64,000 nucleotides of DNA from Actinacidiphila sp. DG2A-62. GTDB taxonomy: Bacteria; Actinomycetota; Actinomycetes; Streptomycetales; Streptomycetaceae. Location of the stretch: positions 4,097,001 through 4,161,000 of the forward strand of contig NZ_JAYMGI010000002.1 in assembly GCF_035825295.1 (NCBI RefSeq). Reading direction: 5' to 3'. Each line of letters starts with the position of its first letter. Within the stretch, counting starts at the first letter, position 1. Below the pieces are notes generated by a model that saw nothing but the letters and a program-made list of their open reading frames with translations, did not search any database and was not told the DNA's origin. A program made the translations under genes and the position numbers. Shown here piece after piece: positions 23,291 to 32,546 of this stretch.

Positions 23291-25997
23291 AGGGTGCGGA
23301 GGGCGTCCGCGGGGGGTGTCCGCAGGGCGCGGCGGGTCGGGATCTCGGTGGTGAGGAAGGCCGTCGCGGTGACCAGGGCGGCGAGCGCGGGCAGCAGCCA
23401 GCCGGGGCCCGCGGGCCACGGGCGGCCCAGGAAGCTCTGGCCGAGCAGCGCGAGCGGCACCGCGGACAGCAGCAGCGCGGCGGCGAGCGCGGTCGCGGCG
23501 GTGACGGCCGCCTCGCGGCGCATCATCGCGCGGATCTGCCGCGGCGTGGTCCCGGCCAGGCGCAACGCGCCCATTTCCACCTGGCGTTGGGCGGTCGCGG
23601 CGACGAGTTTGTTGGCGATGGCGAGCAGCAGGTAGACCAGCAGCACCACGATCGTGACGAGGTTGATCCACACCTCGGGCGGCGCGTCCGCCAGCCCGCC
23701 GGCGTAGGGGCGCGTCGGCTCCAGCGTCAGGCCGGGGTGCGCGGCGACCAGCGCGGCGAGGCTCGCGGGCGCGGCGCCGACAGGGCTCGCACGCCCCGCC
23801 CTTGAGCTGTCGGTACGGATCAGGATGCTCTGGTCGAGTCCGTTCGTGGTGTGGCCGGCGGCCAGGTCGCGGGAGAGCGCGACGTCGCCGAACCCGAGCC
23901 CGCGGTTGTAGACGGCGACGACGCGCGCGGTCACCGGCGTGCCGTCGCCGAGGACCAGGTGGACGCTGCTGCCCAGGCCGGCTCCGCGGGTGCGGGCGGC
24001 GTCGCGGCTGACCGCGACGGTCGCGCCGGTGAGCCGGCTCAGGCTGCCCTCGCGCACGCCGAGGTCGAGCACGCCGGAGGCGTCGGGGGTGAGGACCATC
24101 GCCTGCGCGGCGTCGCTCTCGGTGTCGCCGAACACGCGGTACGACCACACCACCGTGGTCGTACCGACGGGGGCCGCGGCCCGTACGCCGGCCGCGGCGC
24201 GCACGGCGGCCAGCGTGCCGTCCGGCAGCCCGCCCAACTCCGGTGCGGTCAGGCGCTGCTGGGCGAGGGTGCCGGTCTTCGTGTCGCGCGCGGTCGCGGC
24301 CAGCACGGTGGTCTGGGTGAGGGTGTAGGTCAGCACGAACACGACGGCCATCGCGAGCGCGCTGACGGTCCCGGCGTTGCGCCGCGCGTACGCGCGGAGG
24401 TTGGCCGTCGCGAGCCAGGTCGGGGCGGAGGCGCCGGCACGGGTACGGGTGCGGCGCGCGGCGGCGTCGCCGATGCGCCGGACCAGCGCGGGGCCGGCCA
24501 GCGCGAGGCCGATCGCGCCGAGGATGCCGGCGATGGAGGTGGCGGTCGCGCCGATGACGGTACGGGAGAACAGCGGCAGCGCGGAGGTCGCGGTCGCGGC
24601 GACCACGAGCAGCAGGCCGGCCCGGTGCGGGTGCGCGACGGCGTGCGCGGCTCGCTGCGGGACTCGGCGACGGCCTCGGTGGCCGGCATCCGCGAGGTCC
24701 GCCAGGCCGCGGCGCGCGCGGCGACCTGCACCGCGAGGGCCATCAGCACGAGGGTCGCCAGAGCCGGCAACGGGCTGGTGGTCAGCGGCAGTTCGTGCGG
24801 GATGACGCCGCGGTCGACGAGGAGCCGGCGGAACCGGCCGGCGAGCAGGTAGCCCAGGGCCGCGCCCGGTGCGAACGCGACGGCCGCGACGACGGTGGAC
24901 TGGGTCGCGGCCAGCCGCCGGATCTGCCGCGGCGTCGCGCCGACCGCCCGCATCAGCGCGAGGTCCCGCCGCTGCCCGGCCAGCGACACGGCGAGCGCGC
25001 CCGCGACGACGAAGCCGGTGATCAGCAGCACGACGCCGGCGAGCGATCCGGCCAGCAGCACGAGCAGCGACCGCGCCGCCCCGGCGCCGGGCGACGCCAG
25101 GTCCCCCCGCGCGGCCCCGCTCACGACGACCATCCCCCGTCCCCGTACGTCCGCGCGCGCCTCGGCCACGACGCGCTCCCGCGCTCCGGGAGCCACCCGC
25201 AGCCCGACGAGATCCACGACGCGCGTCGGCCGCGCCTGGGCGTCGGCGGGCGACGGGCTCGCCACGGCGGTTGCCGGTGCCGCCGAGGCCGCTCTCTGCG
25301 CAGAAGCCCGCTCTGGCCGCGCGGCGGCCGGGTCGGAGGTGGGGGCGGCGGTCCGCGGGGCCGATGGGGTGCGCGCTTCGGCGGCGAGGCGGGTGGCTGT
25401 GGGGTCGGTGAAGAAGAGGGCGGGGGTGGGGGTGTGGAGGACGGCGGTGACGCGGTAGGCGGCGGCGGGGCGGCCGGCGGCCAGGATGCGGGCGCGGTCG
25501 CCGACGTGGAGGTGGGCGGCGGTCGCGGTGGCGGCGTCGACGGCGACGTCGAGGGGGGCGGTGGGGGCGCGGCCCTCGATGCGCGGGGGCGCCGCTGCCA
25601 GCAGGCGGGTCGCGGACCAGCCGTGCCCGGTCTGCCGGGGATCGCCCGCCGGGACGGTGACGCGGCCGTGCGCGTCGAGGATCGCGGCCGGGAACGCGAC
25701 GTCGCCGACCGCCGCGGTGACGCCGGGCAGCCGGCCGAGCGCGGCGACGAGGTCAGCGGGGACGCCGCGCCGCTCCGGCAGCGCGATCGGCAGGTCGCCC
25801 GCCGGGTGGAACTCCTGGTCCGCGGCGACCACGACGTCCGCCCCGGCCAGCCGCCCCGCCGGCAGGTGCGAGCGCAGCCCGGACTCGGCCAGCACCCCGG
25901 TGCCGGTGACCAGCGCGGCGCCGCCGAGCACCGCGCAGCCCAGCGCGGCCATCGCGCTGAGCCGGTGCCCGGCCATCTGCGCGGCGATCCGGAACAC
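23287..25997 (-). CDS. FtsX/MacB-type ABC transporter permease, frameshifted as read
   Basis: About 903 residues when repaired. The GTG at 25997 follows GGAGG 10 nt upstream, and the ATPase gene ends 4 nt before it. The layout is that of a two-block FtsX permease: an N-terminal anchor (MFRIAAQMAGHRLSAMAALG), a large extracytoplasmic domain with a Pro/Ala/Ser-rich insert near residue 210-255, and an FtsX core (LAVSLAGQRRDLALMRAVGATPRQ). A second anchor, periplasmic domain and core follow (VEMGALRLAGTTPRQIRAMM). The frame breaks at 24621-24623, where CCC is read. One more C restores RTGAGLLLVVAATATSALPL. It would act with the adjacent ATPase in lipoprotein, peptide or antibiotic export and is divergent from a two-component system. 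Confidence 0.83.
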
Positions 25998-26000
25998 GGT

Positions 26001-26825
26001 TCACACACCTCCCAACGCGAGGAGCCTGCGCGCGAGTTCAGGCCCGGTCGGCGTGTCGACCGCGTCCACCACACGGCCGTCGGCCATCACCAGCGCCCGG
26101 TGCGCGCGGGCGGCGGCGGCCGGGTCGTGGGTGACCATCACCACGGTCTGCGCCAGGTCGTCGACCAGTTCGCGCAGCAGGCCCAACACCGCGTGGGCGC
26201 TGCGCAGATCCAGCGCACCGGTCGGCTCGTCGGCGAACACCACCGCGGGCCTGGCGGCCAACGCCCGTACGATCGCCGCTCGTTGCTGCTGGCCGCCGGA
26301 CAGTTCCGCGGGCCGGTGGTCGAGCCGGTCGGCCAGCCCGACCCGCGCCACGAGCGCGCGCAGCCACTCCCGGTCCGGCGCGCGGCCGGCCAGCCGCAGC
26401 GGCAGCGTGATGTTGTCCTCGACGCTGAGCGAGGGGATCAGGTTGTACGCCTGGAACACGAACCCGACGCGCTCGCGCCGCAGTTCGGTGCGGCGCGCCT
26501 CGCTCAGGCCGCCGATCTCGCGGCCCTCGATCCGTACGCTGCCGGAGGTCGGCGCGTCCAGGCCCGCGGCGCAGTGCATCAGCGTGCTCTTGCCGGAGCC
26601 GGACGGGCCCATCACGGCGAGGAACGTGCCGCGTTCGACGGTCAGCGAGACGTCGTCCAGGGCGCGGACGCCCGGGCTGTACTCCTTGCTGACGTGGGTC
26701 AGGGCGATCGCGTCGGCGGGCGGGGGCGCGGTCGGGTACGGGTGCGGCGTCGCGTACGAGCGCGGGTGCGGCTTCACCGACGGGTCCGCTGGCTGGTCCA
26801 CCGAAGGGCCCACTGACGGGTTCAC
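26001..26825 (-). CDS. MacB/LolD-type ABC transporter ATP-binding protein
   Basis: The protein has 274 residues. The GTG at 26825 overlaps the previous stop as GTGA. The first 40 residues are a Pro/Ser-rich tail with repeated NPSVGPSV and ADPSVK words. The nucleotide-binding domain begins AIALTHVSKEYSPGVRALDD, with Walker A GPSGSGKST, a Q-loop at FVFQAYNLIPSLSVEDNI, signature LSGGQQQR, Walker B VVFADEPTGALD and switch His in VTHD. It is closest to the LolD/MacB class that drives FtsX-type permeases. It is translationally coupled to the small membrane protein upstream and lies 3 nt from the permease, so the three form one operon. Confidence 0.92.
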   Translation of the reverse strand: MNPSVGPSVDQPADPSVKPHPRSYATPHPYPTAPPPADAIALTHVSKEYSPGVRALDDVSLTVERGTFLAVMGPSGSGKSTLMHCAAGLDAPTSGSVRIEGREIGGLSEARRTELRRERVGFVFQAYNLIPSLSVEDNITLPLRLAGRAPDREWLRALVARVGLADRLDHRPAELSGGQQQRAAIVRALAARPAVVFADEPTGALDLRSAHAVLGLLRELVDDLAQTVVMVTHDPAAAARAHRALVMADGRVVDAVDTPTGPELARRLLALGGV

Positions 26826-27154
26826 CGACGGCCCCGCAGCTTCCGTACGACGAGCACGCCGCCACCGAGCGCGGTGACCGCGCCGCACACCAGGTGCACC
26901 CACGTGGCCGCGCCGGTGTAGGAGGCCGCGGTGTTCGCCACGGCGCTGAGCACGACGAGCACCCACAGCGCCGACCGCGCGACCTCCCCCCGGCCGGCCC
27001 CGCGGTCCGGCGCGGCGCCGGCGGTCCCGGACGAGGTCCCGGAGCCGGACCCGGACGCGGGTGCGGCGGGTCCGGACAGGCGGTACGGGTCGGCCGTATC
27101 CAAGTCGGTGGTGAGCCGCGGGTCGGTCACGCGGTAGGGGTCGGTCTTGGCCAT
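26822..27154 (-). CDS. Small two-TM membrane protein, first gene of ABC operon
   Basis: The protein has 110 residues and starts with ATG 27154. The N-terminal half is polar and Gly/Ser-rich, containing two DPYR words (TDPYRVTD, ADPYRLSG). The C-terminal half has two hydrophobic segments (ALWVLVVLSAVANTAASYTG and HLVCGAVTALGGGVLVVRKL) ending in RGRR. I do not recognise a family. Its stop overlaps the ATPase start by four bases, so it is translated together with the transporter and may be an accessory or sensor subunit. Confidence 0.7.
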   Translation of the reverse strand: MAKTDPYRVTDPRLTTDLDTADPYRLSGPAAPASGSGSGTSSGTAGAAPDRGAGRGEVARSALWVLVVLSAVANTAASYTGAATWVHLVCGAVTALGGGVLVVRKLRGRR

Positions 27155-27240
27155 GGCGTCCTCCGTCGTCGGGCCGCGGTGTCGTGGTCGACGCTAGGGA
27201 CCGGCGCGGCGGCGGCCGATCCGGCAGACCGCCCGGTTCG

Positions 27241-27260
27241 CGGTACAGCAGGCTGTACCG
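27241..27260. promoter_or_regulatory. CGGTACAG-N4-CTGTACCG dyad between ABC operon and two-component system
   Basis: A perfect 8-bp inverted repeat with a 4-nt spacer lies in the 255-bp divergent region. The form and size suit a NarL/LuxR-type response regulator dimer. On the minus strand it lies upstream of a TAGCGT-like element (near 27193) that could serve the ABC operon. Confidence 0.6.
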
Positions 27261-27409
27261 TCCCCGCCCGCACGCCCGTGACCTGCGGTTTCTCCGGGCC
27301 GGCGAGAGGCTCGGCGGCGGGCGGGCGCGGCGCGGGGAGGACGGCGCGGCGCCCGCGTCGTAGGGTCGTCCGCACACGGTGACGGCGAGCGCGAAGGGAG
27401 GCCGTGGCC

Positions 27410-29092
27410 ATGGCGAACGCCCACCGGCGTCCCTCCCCCGGACCGGACGCACCCGCGTCCCCCAGGGCGTCGTCGTCTCCCACGCCCACGCCCACGTCCA
27501 CGTCCCCCACGCCCGCGTCCGCCACGCCCGCGTCCGCCACGCCCGCGTCTCCCGCCTCGGCGCGCACCGGTTCCACGCGCACCGGTTCCACGCACACCGG
27601 CTCCCCGCGCACCGGCTCCCCGCGCACCGGCGCGCCCGGTGGCGCTTCCCCCGGCGGGACGGGCGGGGAACCCGCGCCTCCCGGGTTCAAGGAGAGCGCC
27701 GGGCGGGCGGCGCGCGCGGCCGGGCGGGCGCTGCGGGAGCTGGCCTCCGGGGTCGGGGGCGGCCTGCTCGCGCTGCTGCTGGCCGTGTGGGCCGCGGTCA
27801 CGGCCGTGACGAGCGTGGCGGGCGTCGGGCTGCTCATGGCGCCGGGCGTGGTGCGCGCGCTGCACGCGCTGGCCGCGCGGGAACGCCGACGGCTGGGCCG
27901 CTGGGGCCCCGAAGTCGTCGCGCCGGCGCCGCCGCCGACGCGGCTGCGGCCCGCCCTGGCCGACCCCGTCACGCGGCGCGAACTGCGCTGGCTGCTCCGG
28001 CACGCCACGCTCGGCCTGCTGCTCGGGCTGCTCGGGGTGCTGCTGCCGGTGCTGGCGGTGCGGGACACCGCGTTCCCGCTCTACTGGAAGCTCGCGCCCA
28101 AGGACGCGTCGGCGACGTCGATCGGCGTCGGCACCGCGCACACCTGGCCGGACGCGCTGGCCGCGTCGCTGCTGGGGATCGGCTGGATCGTCATCATCCT
28201 CGGCCTCACCCCCGGCATGGCGCGGCTCCAGGCCGAGCCGGGCCGGCGGCTGCTGGCGGCCGGGCCGGAGACCGATCTGTCGCTGCGCGTCGCGGAGTTG
28301 ACCGCGACGCGGGCCGCCGCGCTGGACGCCCACGCGACGGAGTTGCGCCGCATCGAGCGGTCGCTGCACGACGGCGCGCAGAACCGGCTGGTCTCGGTGA
28401 CCGTCCTGGTCGGCGCGGCCCGCCGGATGGTGGCCCGCGACCCGGACGGCGCGGGCGAACTCCTGGAACGCGCCCAGTCCGCGGCGGAGGAGGCGCTGGC
28501 CGAGCTGCGTACGGTCGCCCGCAGCATCCTGCCGCCGGTGCTGGCCGACCGCGGGCTGGCCGGCGCGCTGGCCGGCCTTGCCGCGCACTGCCCGGTGCCG
28601 TGCCGCCTCGACGTGGACGTGCCGGAACGCTGCGCGGCGTCCGTCGAGGCGACCGCGTACTTCGTCGTCGCCGAAGCGCTCACCAACGTCGCCGAGCACA
28701 GCGGCGCCACGCACGCGACGGTCACCGCCCGCAGCCGCGGCGGACGCCTCACCCTCCGCGTCGAGGACGACGGCCGCGGGGGCGCCGCCGCCGGGCTCGC
28801 ACCCGGTCACGAGGACGCCGCGGCCGAGCCCGCACCCGGCGGCGTACCCGTCGGCGGCCCGAGCGGGCAGGGCGATTCGGACGGCCCGGGCGGCGGACCC
28901 CACCGCGGCCAGGGCGGCCCGGGCGCCCCGGACGATCCCCGCGACCGGGAGCGGCGCGGCGGGCGGCCGGGCGGCGGGACCGGGCTGGTGGGCATCCGGC
29001 GGCGGGTCGCCGCGCACGACGGTACGTTCCGGCTGGCCAGCCCCCGCGGCGGCCCGACAGTTCTTGAGGTGGACCTTCCATGCGGATCGTGA
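27410..29092 (+). CDS. NarL-class sensor histidine kinase with large ATP-lid insert
   Basis: The protein has 560 residues. AAGGGAGG at 27394-27402 is 7 nt before ATG 27410; a GTG at 27404 is too close. Residues 1-85 are low complexity (TPASATPASATPAS, TGSTRTGSTHTGSPRTG). Two hydrophobic sensor segments follow (about 118-150 and 203-230), with a PspC/DUF1707-like sensor arrangement that I cannot name firmly. The HisKA_3 box is ELRRIERSLHDGAQNRLVSV with phosphorylated His near 319, and the N box is VVAEALTNVAEHSGATH. Between the DDGRGG and GTGLVGIRRRV boxes is a 65-residue Gly/Pro/Asp-rich insert (about 457-521). It overlaps the response regulator by 13 nt. Confidence 0.87.
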   Translation: MANAHRRPSPGPDAPASPRASSSPTPTPTSTSPTPASATPASATPASPASARTGSTRTGSTHTGSPRTGSPRTGAPGGASPGGTGGEPAPPGFKESAGRAARAAGRALRELASGVGGGLLALLLAVWAAVTAVTSVAGVGLLMAPGVVRALHALAARERRRLGRWGPEVVAPAPPPTRLRPALADPVTRRELRWLLRHATLGLLLGLLGVLLPVLAVRDTAFPLYWKLAPKDASATSIGVGTAHTWPDALAASLLGIGWIVIILGLTPGMARLQAEPGRRLLAAGPETDLSLRVAELTATRAAALDAHATELRRIERSLHDGAQNRLVSVTVLVGAARRMVARDPDGAGELLERAQSAAEEALAELRTVARSILPPVLADRGLAGALAGLAAHCPVPCRLDVDVPERCAASVEATAYFVVAEALTNVAEHSGATHATVTARSRGGRLTLRVEDDGRGGAAAGLAPGHEDAAAEPAPGGVPVGGPSGQGDSDGPGGGPHRGQGGPGAPDDPRDRERRGGRPGGGTGLVGIRRRVAAHDGTFRLASPRGGPTVLEVDLPCGS

Positions 29093-29739
29093 TCGCCGAG
29101 GACGACCTGCTGCTGCGGGAGGGCCTCGCCCTGCTGCTGCGCGCGGAGTCCCTGGACGTGGTGGCCACCGCCGGCACCCCCGGCGAGGCGCTCGCGGCGA
29201 TCGACGCGCACCGGCCCGACGTCGCGATCCTCGACGTGCGGATGCCGCCGACGCACACCGACGAGGGGATCGCCGCGGCGGTCGAGGCCCGGCGCAGGCA
29301 GCCCGACCTGCCGGTGCTCGTGCTCTCCGCCTACGTGGAGCAGACCTTCGCCACCGAACTGCTCAGCGGCGGCGCGCGCGGCCTCGGCTACCTGCTCAAG
29401 GAACGCGTCGGGCGGGTGGAGGAGTTCCTCGACGCGCTGCACCGGGTGGCCTCCGGCGGCACCGCCGTGGACCCGGAGGTGGTCGCCCAGCTCTTCGCCC
29501 AGTCCGGCCGGGACACCCGGCTCGACCGCCTCACACCGCGCGAGCGCGACGTGCTCGCGCTGATGGCCGAGGGGCTCGGCAACTCCGCGATCGCCGCGCG
29601 GCTCGTCGTCACCGACGGCGCGGTGCACAAGCACATCCGCAGCATCTTCGCCAAGCTCGACCTGTCGCCGGCCGACCAGGTCGACCGCCGCGTCGCCGCG
29701 GTGCTGCACTACCTGCAGAACGCCCGCGGCCTCGCCTGA
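29080..29739 (+). CDS. NarL/FixJ-family response regulator
   Basis: The protein has 219 residues and the ATG at 29080 overlaps the kinase 3' end. The receiver domain begins MRIVIAEDDLLLREGLALLL; the phosphoacceptor Asp is near residue 52 in VAILDVRMPPTHTDEG, followed by VLSAYVEQ and YLLKERV with the conserved Lys. The C-terminal LuxR-type helix-turn-helix is LTPRERDVLALMAEGLGNSA, then IAARLVVTDGAVHKHIRSIF. This class forms pairs with HisKA_3 kinases. The probable target is the divergent ABC operon, through the dyad at 27241-27260. Confidence 0.93.
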   Translation: MRIVIAEDDLLLREGLALLLRAESLDVVATAGTPGEALAAIDAHRPDVAILDVRMPPTHTDEGIAAAVEARRRQPDLPVLVLSAYVEQTFATELLSGGARGLGYLLKERVGRVEEFLDALHRVASGGTAVDPEVVAQLFAQSGRDTRLDRLTPRERDVLALMAEGLGNSAIAARLVVTDGAVHKHIRSIFAKLDLSPADQVDRRVAAVLHYLQNARGLA

Positions 29740-30014
29740 CACCCTCGCCCCACGCCCCACGCCCCTCGCCCCGCGCTGCCTCGCCCGACGTTCCCGACGG
29801 GTCCCGACGGGTCCCGACGGGTCCCGGCGGGCCGATCGCGGTGGCCCCGCGCGTACCGGAGCCGGACAAGATCCGCGAACGGTCACAGCCGGACCACAGG
29901 CGGCCACCGGCGAAACCGGCTCCGGCCGCCCGCGCGTGACCGCTTCCGTAGGCGAACGGACCACACGGAATCTCACGGCAGCGGGCCGTGAACGGGACGA
30001 CCACAGGGGACCTG
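29740..30014. other. Intergenic region with 10-bp tandem repeat, upstream of lipoprotein
   Basis: There is no gene here. After a C-rich stretch (repeated CGCCCCACGCCC-type words), four aligned 10-bp units TTCCCGACGG, GTCCCGACGG, GTCCCGACGG, GTCCCGGCGG occupy 29791-29830. The remaining 180 bp presumably hold the lipoprotein promoter, but I see no convincing -35/-10 pair. Confidence 0.6.
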
Positions 30015-30758
30015 ATGCAGCTCATCCGGACGGCAGCCGCGGCGACGACCCTCCTCGCGGGCGCGCTCGCGCTCACCGCGTGCGGCAACGACGCGACGGC
30101 CTCGCACGCGGGTCCGCCCGCCGACCCGGCCGCGGTCACCGCGGCCGCCACGACCGCGCCGGGCGACGCGCCGTCCGCCCCGGACGCCGGGCCCGACACC
30201 TCCGGCACGGGTACGGACGCCTCCGGGACGAGCGCGAACGCCTCGGCCCCGGGCGCGAACACCGCCGGCGGCGACACCTCCCGCGCCAACGCGCCCCGCC
30301 CCGCCGCCGGTCAGGGCGCGAAGCCCGCCGCGGCGAGCGGCCGGTGCCACACCGGCGACCTCGCGTTCTCGTGGGGCTCGCCCTCCCCGGACGGCGACGC
30401 GAGCCGGCAGCAGCAGGCGTACGTCGTGCTGCGCAACACCTCGGGCCACACCTGCACGATGCGCGGCTTCCCCGGCGTCGACCTGGTGAACAGCGGCACG
30501 CAGTGGTCCCTCCGGCGCACCTCGCAGTCCCCGGCGACGGTCACGCTGCGGTCGGGCGCGACCACCCGCTTCACCGTGACGTTCCTGCCGTGGAGCGCCG
30601 ACGGCAACTCCGCGTCCAACGACTTCGCGCCCACCGCCCTCGTCATCACCCCGCCCGACGAGACCTCCTCCTACGACCTGCCCTGGCGCTGGGGCCACGT
30701 CCTGCTCCAGGACGCCGCCACCCACCCGGGCACCTACACCGGCCCGGTCGGCGGCTGA
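30015..30758 (+). CDS. DUF4232-type secreted lipoprotein
   Basis: The protein has 247 residues. The ATG at 30015 follows AGGGGA by 4 nt. The N-terminus MQLIRTAAAATTLLAGALAL ends in the lipobox LTAC, so it should be lipidated and anchored outside the membrane. Residues about 25-105 are a Thr/Ala/Gly/Asp-rich linker. The C-terminal domain (CHTGDLAFSWGSPSP, then QQAYVVLRNTSGHTCTMRGF) is a DUF4232 beta-sandwich with two Cys that probably form a disulfide. The function of the domain is unknown. Its stop overlaps the converging M48-like gene by 25 bp. Confidence 0.83.
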   Translation: MQLIRTAAAATTLLAGALALTACGNDATASHAGPPADPAAVTAAATTAPGDAPSAPDAGPDTSGTGTDASGTSANASAPGANTAGGDTSRANAPRPAAGQGAKPAAASGRCHTGDLAFSWGSPSPDGDASRQQQAYVVLRNTSGHTCTMRGFPGVDLVNSGTQWSLRRTSQSPATVTLRSGATTRFTVTFLPWSADGNSASNDFAPTALVITPPDETSSYDLPWRWGHVLLQDAATHPGTYTGPVGG

Positions 30759-32384
30759 GCCCGCCCGGCGAGGAGGGCGCGCAGCGGCGCGGTGTCCGGT
30801 GCGTCGGCGAGCGCCGCGTCGATCGCCGCGTCCATCCCGGCCTCCCACTCCTCGGGCAGCGCGAAGCCCGGTACGCCTTCCCAGGCGATGTCGGGGCGGG
30901 CCAGGCCCTGCTCCAGCAGCCGGAGTTGGACCAGGCCCGCGACGCCGTTCCAGATGTCGCCCCGGATGAAGTTCCGAGCCGAGGCGCCGGTCAGCCGGGC
31001 CGCCTTGTCCGGCTTGGGCATCCGGTCGGCGATCGCCATCCACAGCAGACCGCGGTCGATGGCGTCCAACACGCCGTCGAGGTCCGGCAGTTCGGCTGCG
31101 GCGGCGGAGGCGGCGGAGGCGGCGGAGGCGGCGGAGTCCGGGGCCGGCGTGGCTGCCGCGGGCGCGGCCGGAGCGGTCGCCCGCACCGCGCGCTGGACCG
31201 CCTTGCGCAGCGGCTCCGCGTAGCCGTGGAAGTCCGACACCGTGCGCAGGACGACGAGCTGGTCCCACTCGACGTGCGGCAGCCCGGACGCCTGCGCGGT
31301 CAGGGTGGCGCTCTCCACCGCGGCGAGCACGGTGTCGGCGTCCCGCAACAGCGACAGCGCGAGCGGCGCCGACGGGTCGTCGGGCCGGCCGTCGTCGGGC
31401 AACTCGGCGACGCGTGCGACGCGTTCGGGCATCGGCGGGTGCGAGTCGTAGGGCGTGGCACGCGGCGCGCGGCGGTCCGCGGCCAGCCGCCGCAGCGCCT
31501 CGGGCAACCTGGCGGCGAGCAACCGGCGGAAGCCGCCGTGCAGTTCGCCGCTGGGCGGCAGCGCGCCGACCGGGACGCCCATGAACGCGTACGTCGTCAG
31601 GTAGTGGTCGTGCGCCGCCTTGAGCACCGGGACGCGGCGCAGGGCGGCCACGGTGGTGTCCCGGCCGGCGAGCCGGGCCGCGACGCGATCGGCGGCGATC
31701 CTGGCGACGGGCCACCGATTGGGAGACGCGCAGGTAGAACCGCGCGTAGCCGACGTAGAGGCGGGCCACGAGCAGCGGCGCCCAGCGGAACATCGGCTGG
31801 GCCAGGGCGCCGCTGCCGGCGAAGGCGTCGACGGTCTGCACGACGGCGGCGCGGCTGCGCATGGTGATGTGGGCCAGCCGGGTGTCCTGGTGGGTGTAGT
31901 GCCCGAACTCGTGGGCCAGCACGGACCGCAGCCCCGGCACCGTGAGCCCGGCGAGCAGCGGCACGCCGAGGTGCAGGGTGCGCCGGCCGGGCCGCAGGCC
32001 GAGGAGGCGGGCGCGTTCGGAGACGCCCGCGTTGACCTCGCCGTTCAGCACGAGCTCGGCCGGGGCGGCGGTGCCGGCCGCGTCCGCCGCGGCGCGTACC
32101 TCGGCCCACAGTTCGGGCTGGTCCCGCGCGGTGACCGGGTGGCCGTTCGGGCGCCCGCCACGTCGCCCGGCGGTGAGGAACGCGACCATGCCGCAGACGA
32201 TCGGCACCGCCACCACGACCGAGGTGATCAGCAGGCCGGCCACGAGGTAGGCCGTGGCCGCGACGAACAGCTTGGTGAGCAGCAGCCAGTCGAACGCGCC
32301 GAGCGCGGCGAGGAGCACGACGCCCATCAGGTAGAAGCCGGTCACCAGGACGAGCGCGCGGGCAGCGCGCAGCGACGCCGTCAT
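30734..32384 (-). CDS. M48-like membrane zinc metalloprotease, frameshifted as read
   Basis: About 550 residues when repaired. The ATG at 32384 has GGGGGA about 8 nt upstream; a start at 32438 is possible. The N-terminal part has two TM segments (ALVLVTGFYLMGVVLLAALG and AYLVAGLLITSVVVAVPIVC). It then has an M48-type core with the zinc motif SVLAHEFGHYTHQDTRLAHI and ends in the helix YARFYLRVSQSVARRQ. There the frame breaks (about 31697-31702, AGGATC). Restoring two bases gives ARRQEIAADRVAARLAGRDT, the third-ligand region of M48 enzymes, which the C-terminal ORF continues to the stop at 30734. A Ser/Ala repeat lies near 31100-31140. It is probably an HtpX-like membrane protease. Confidence 0.78.
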
Positions 32385-32546
32385 CGAAGGGTCCCCCCAA
32401 AGGACGGGCAGGGCCGGGCGGCCGTGCCGGGCCCGCATCCTACGAGGCCGGGACCGCCGCGGGCCACGCAGTCGCCGGGCGGAGACCGGGGGCGGACGGA
32501 GGCCGGGCGGGGGCGGGGGGCCGGGGTGGCCGGCCCTCGGCGGGGG

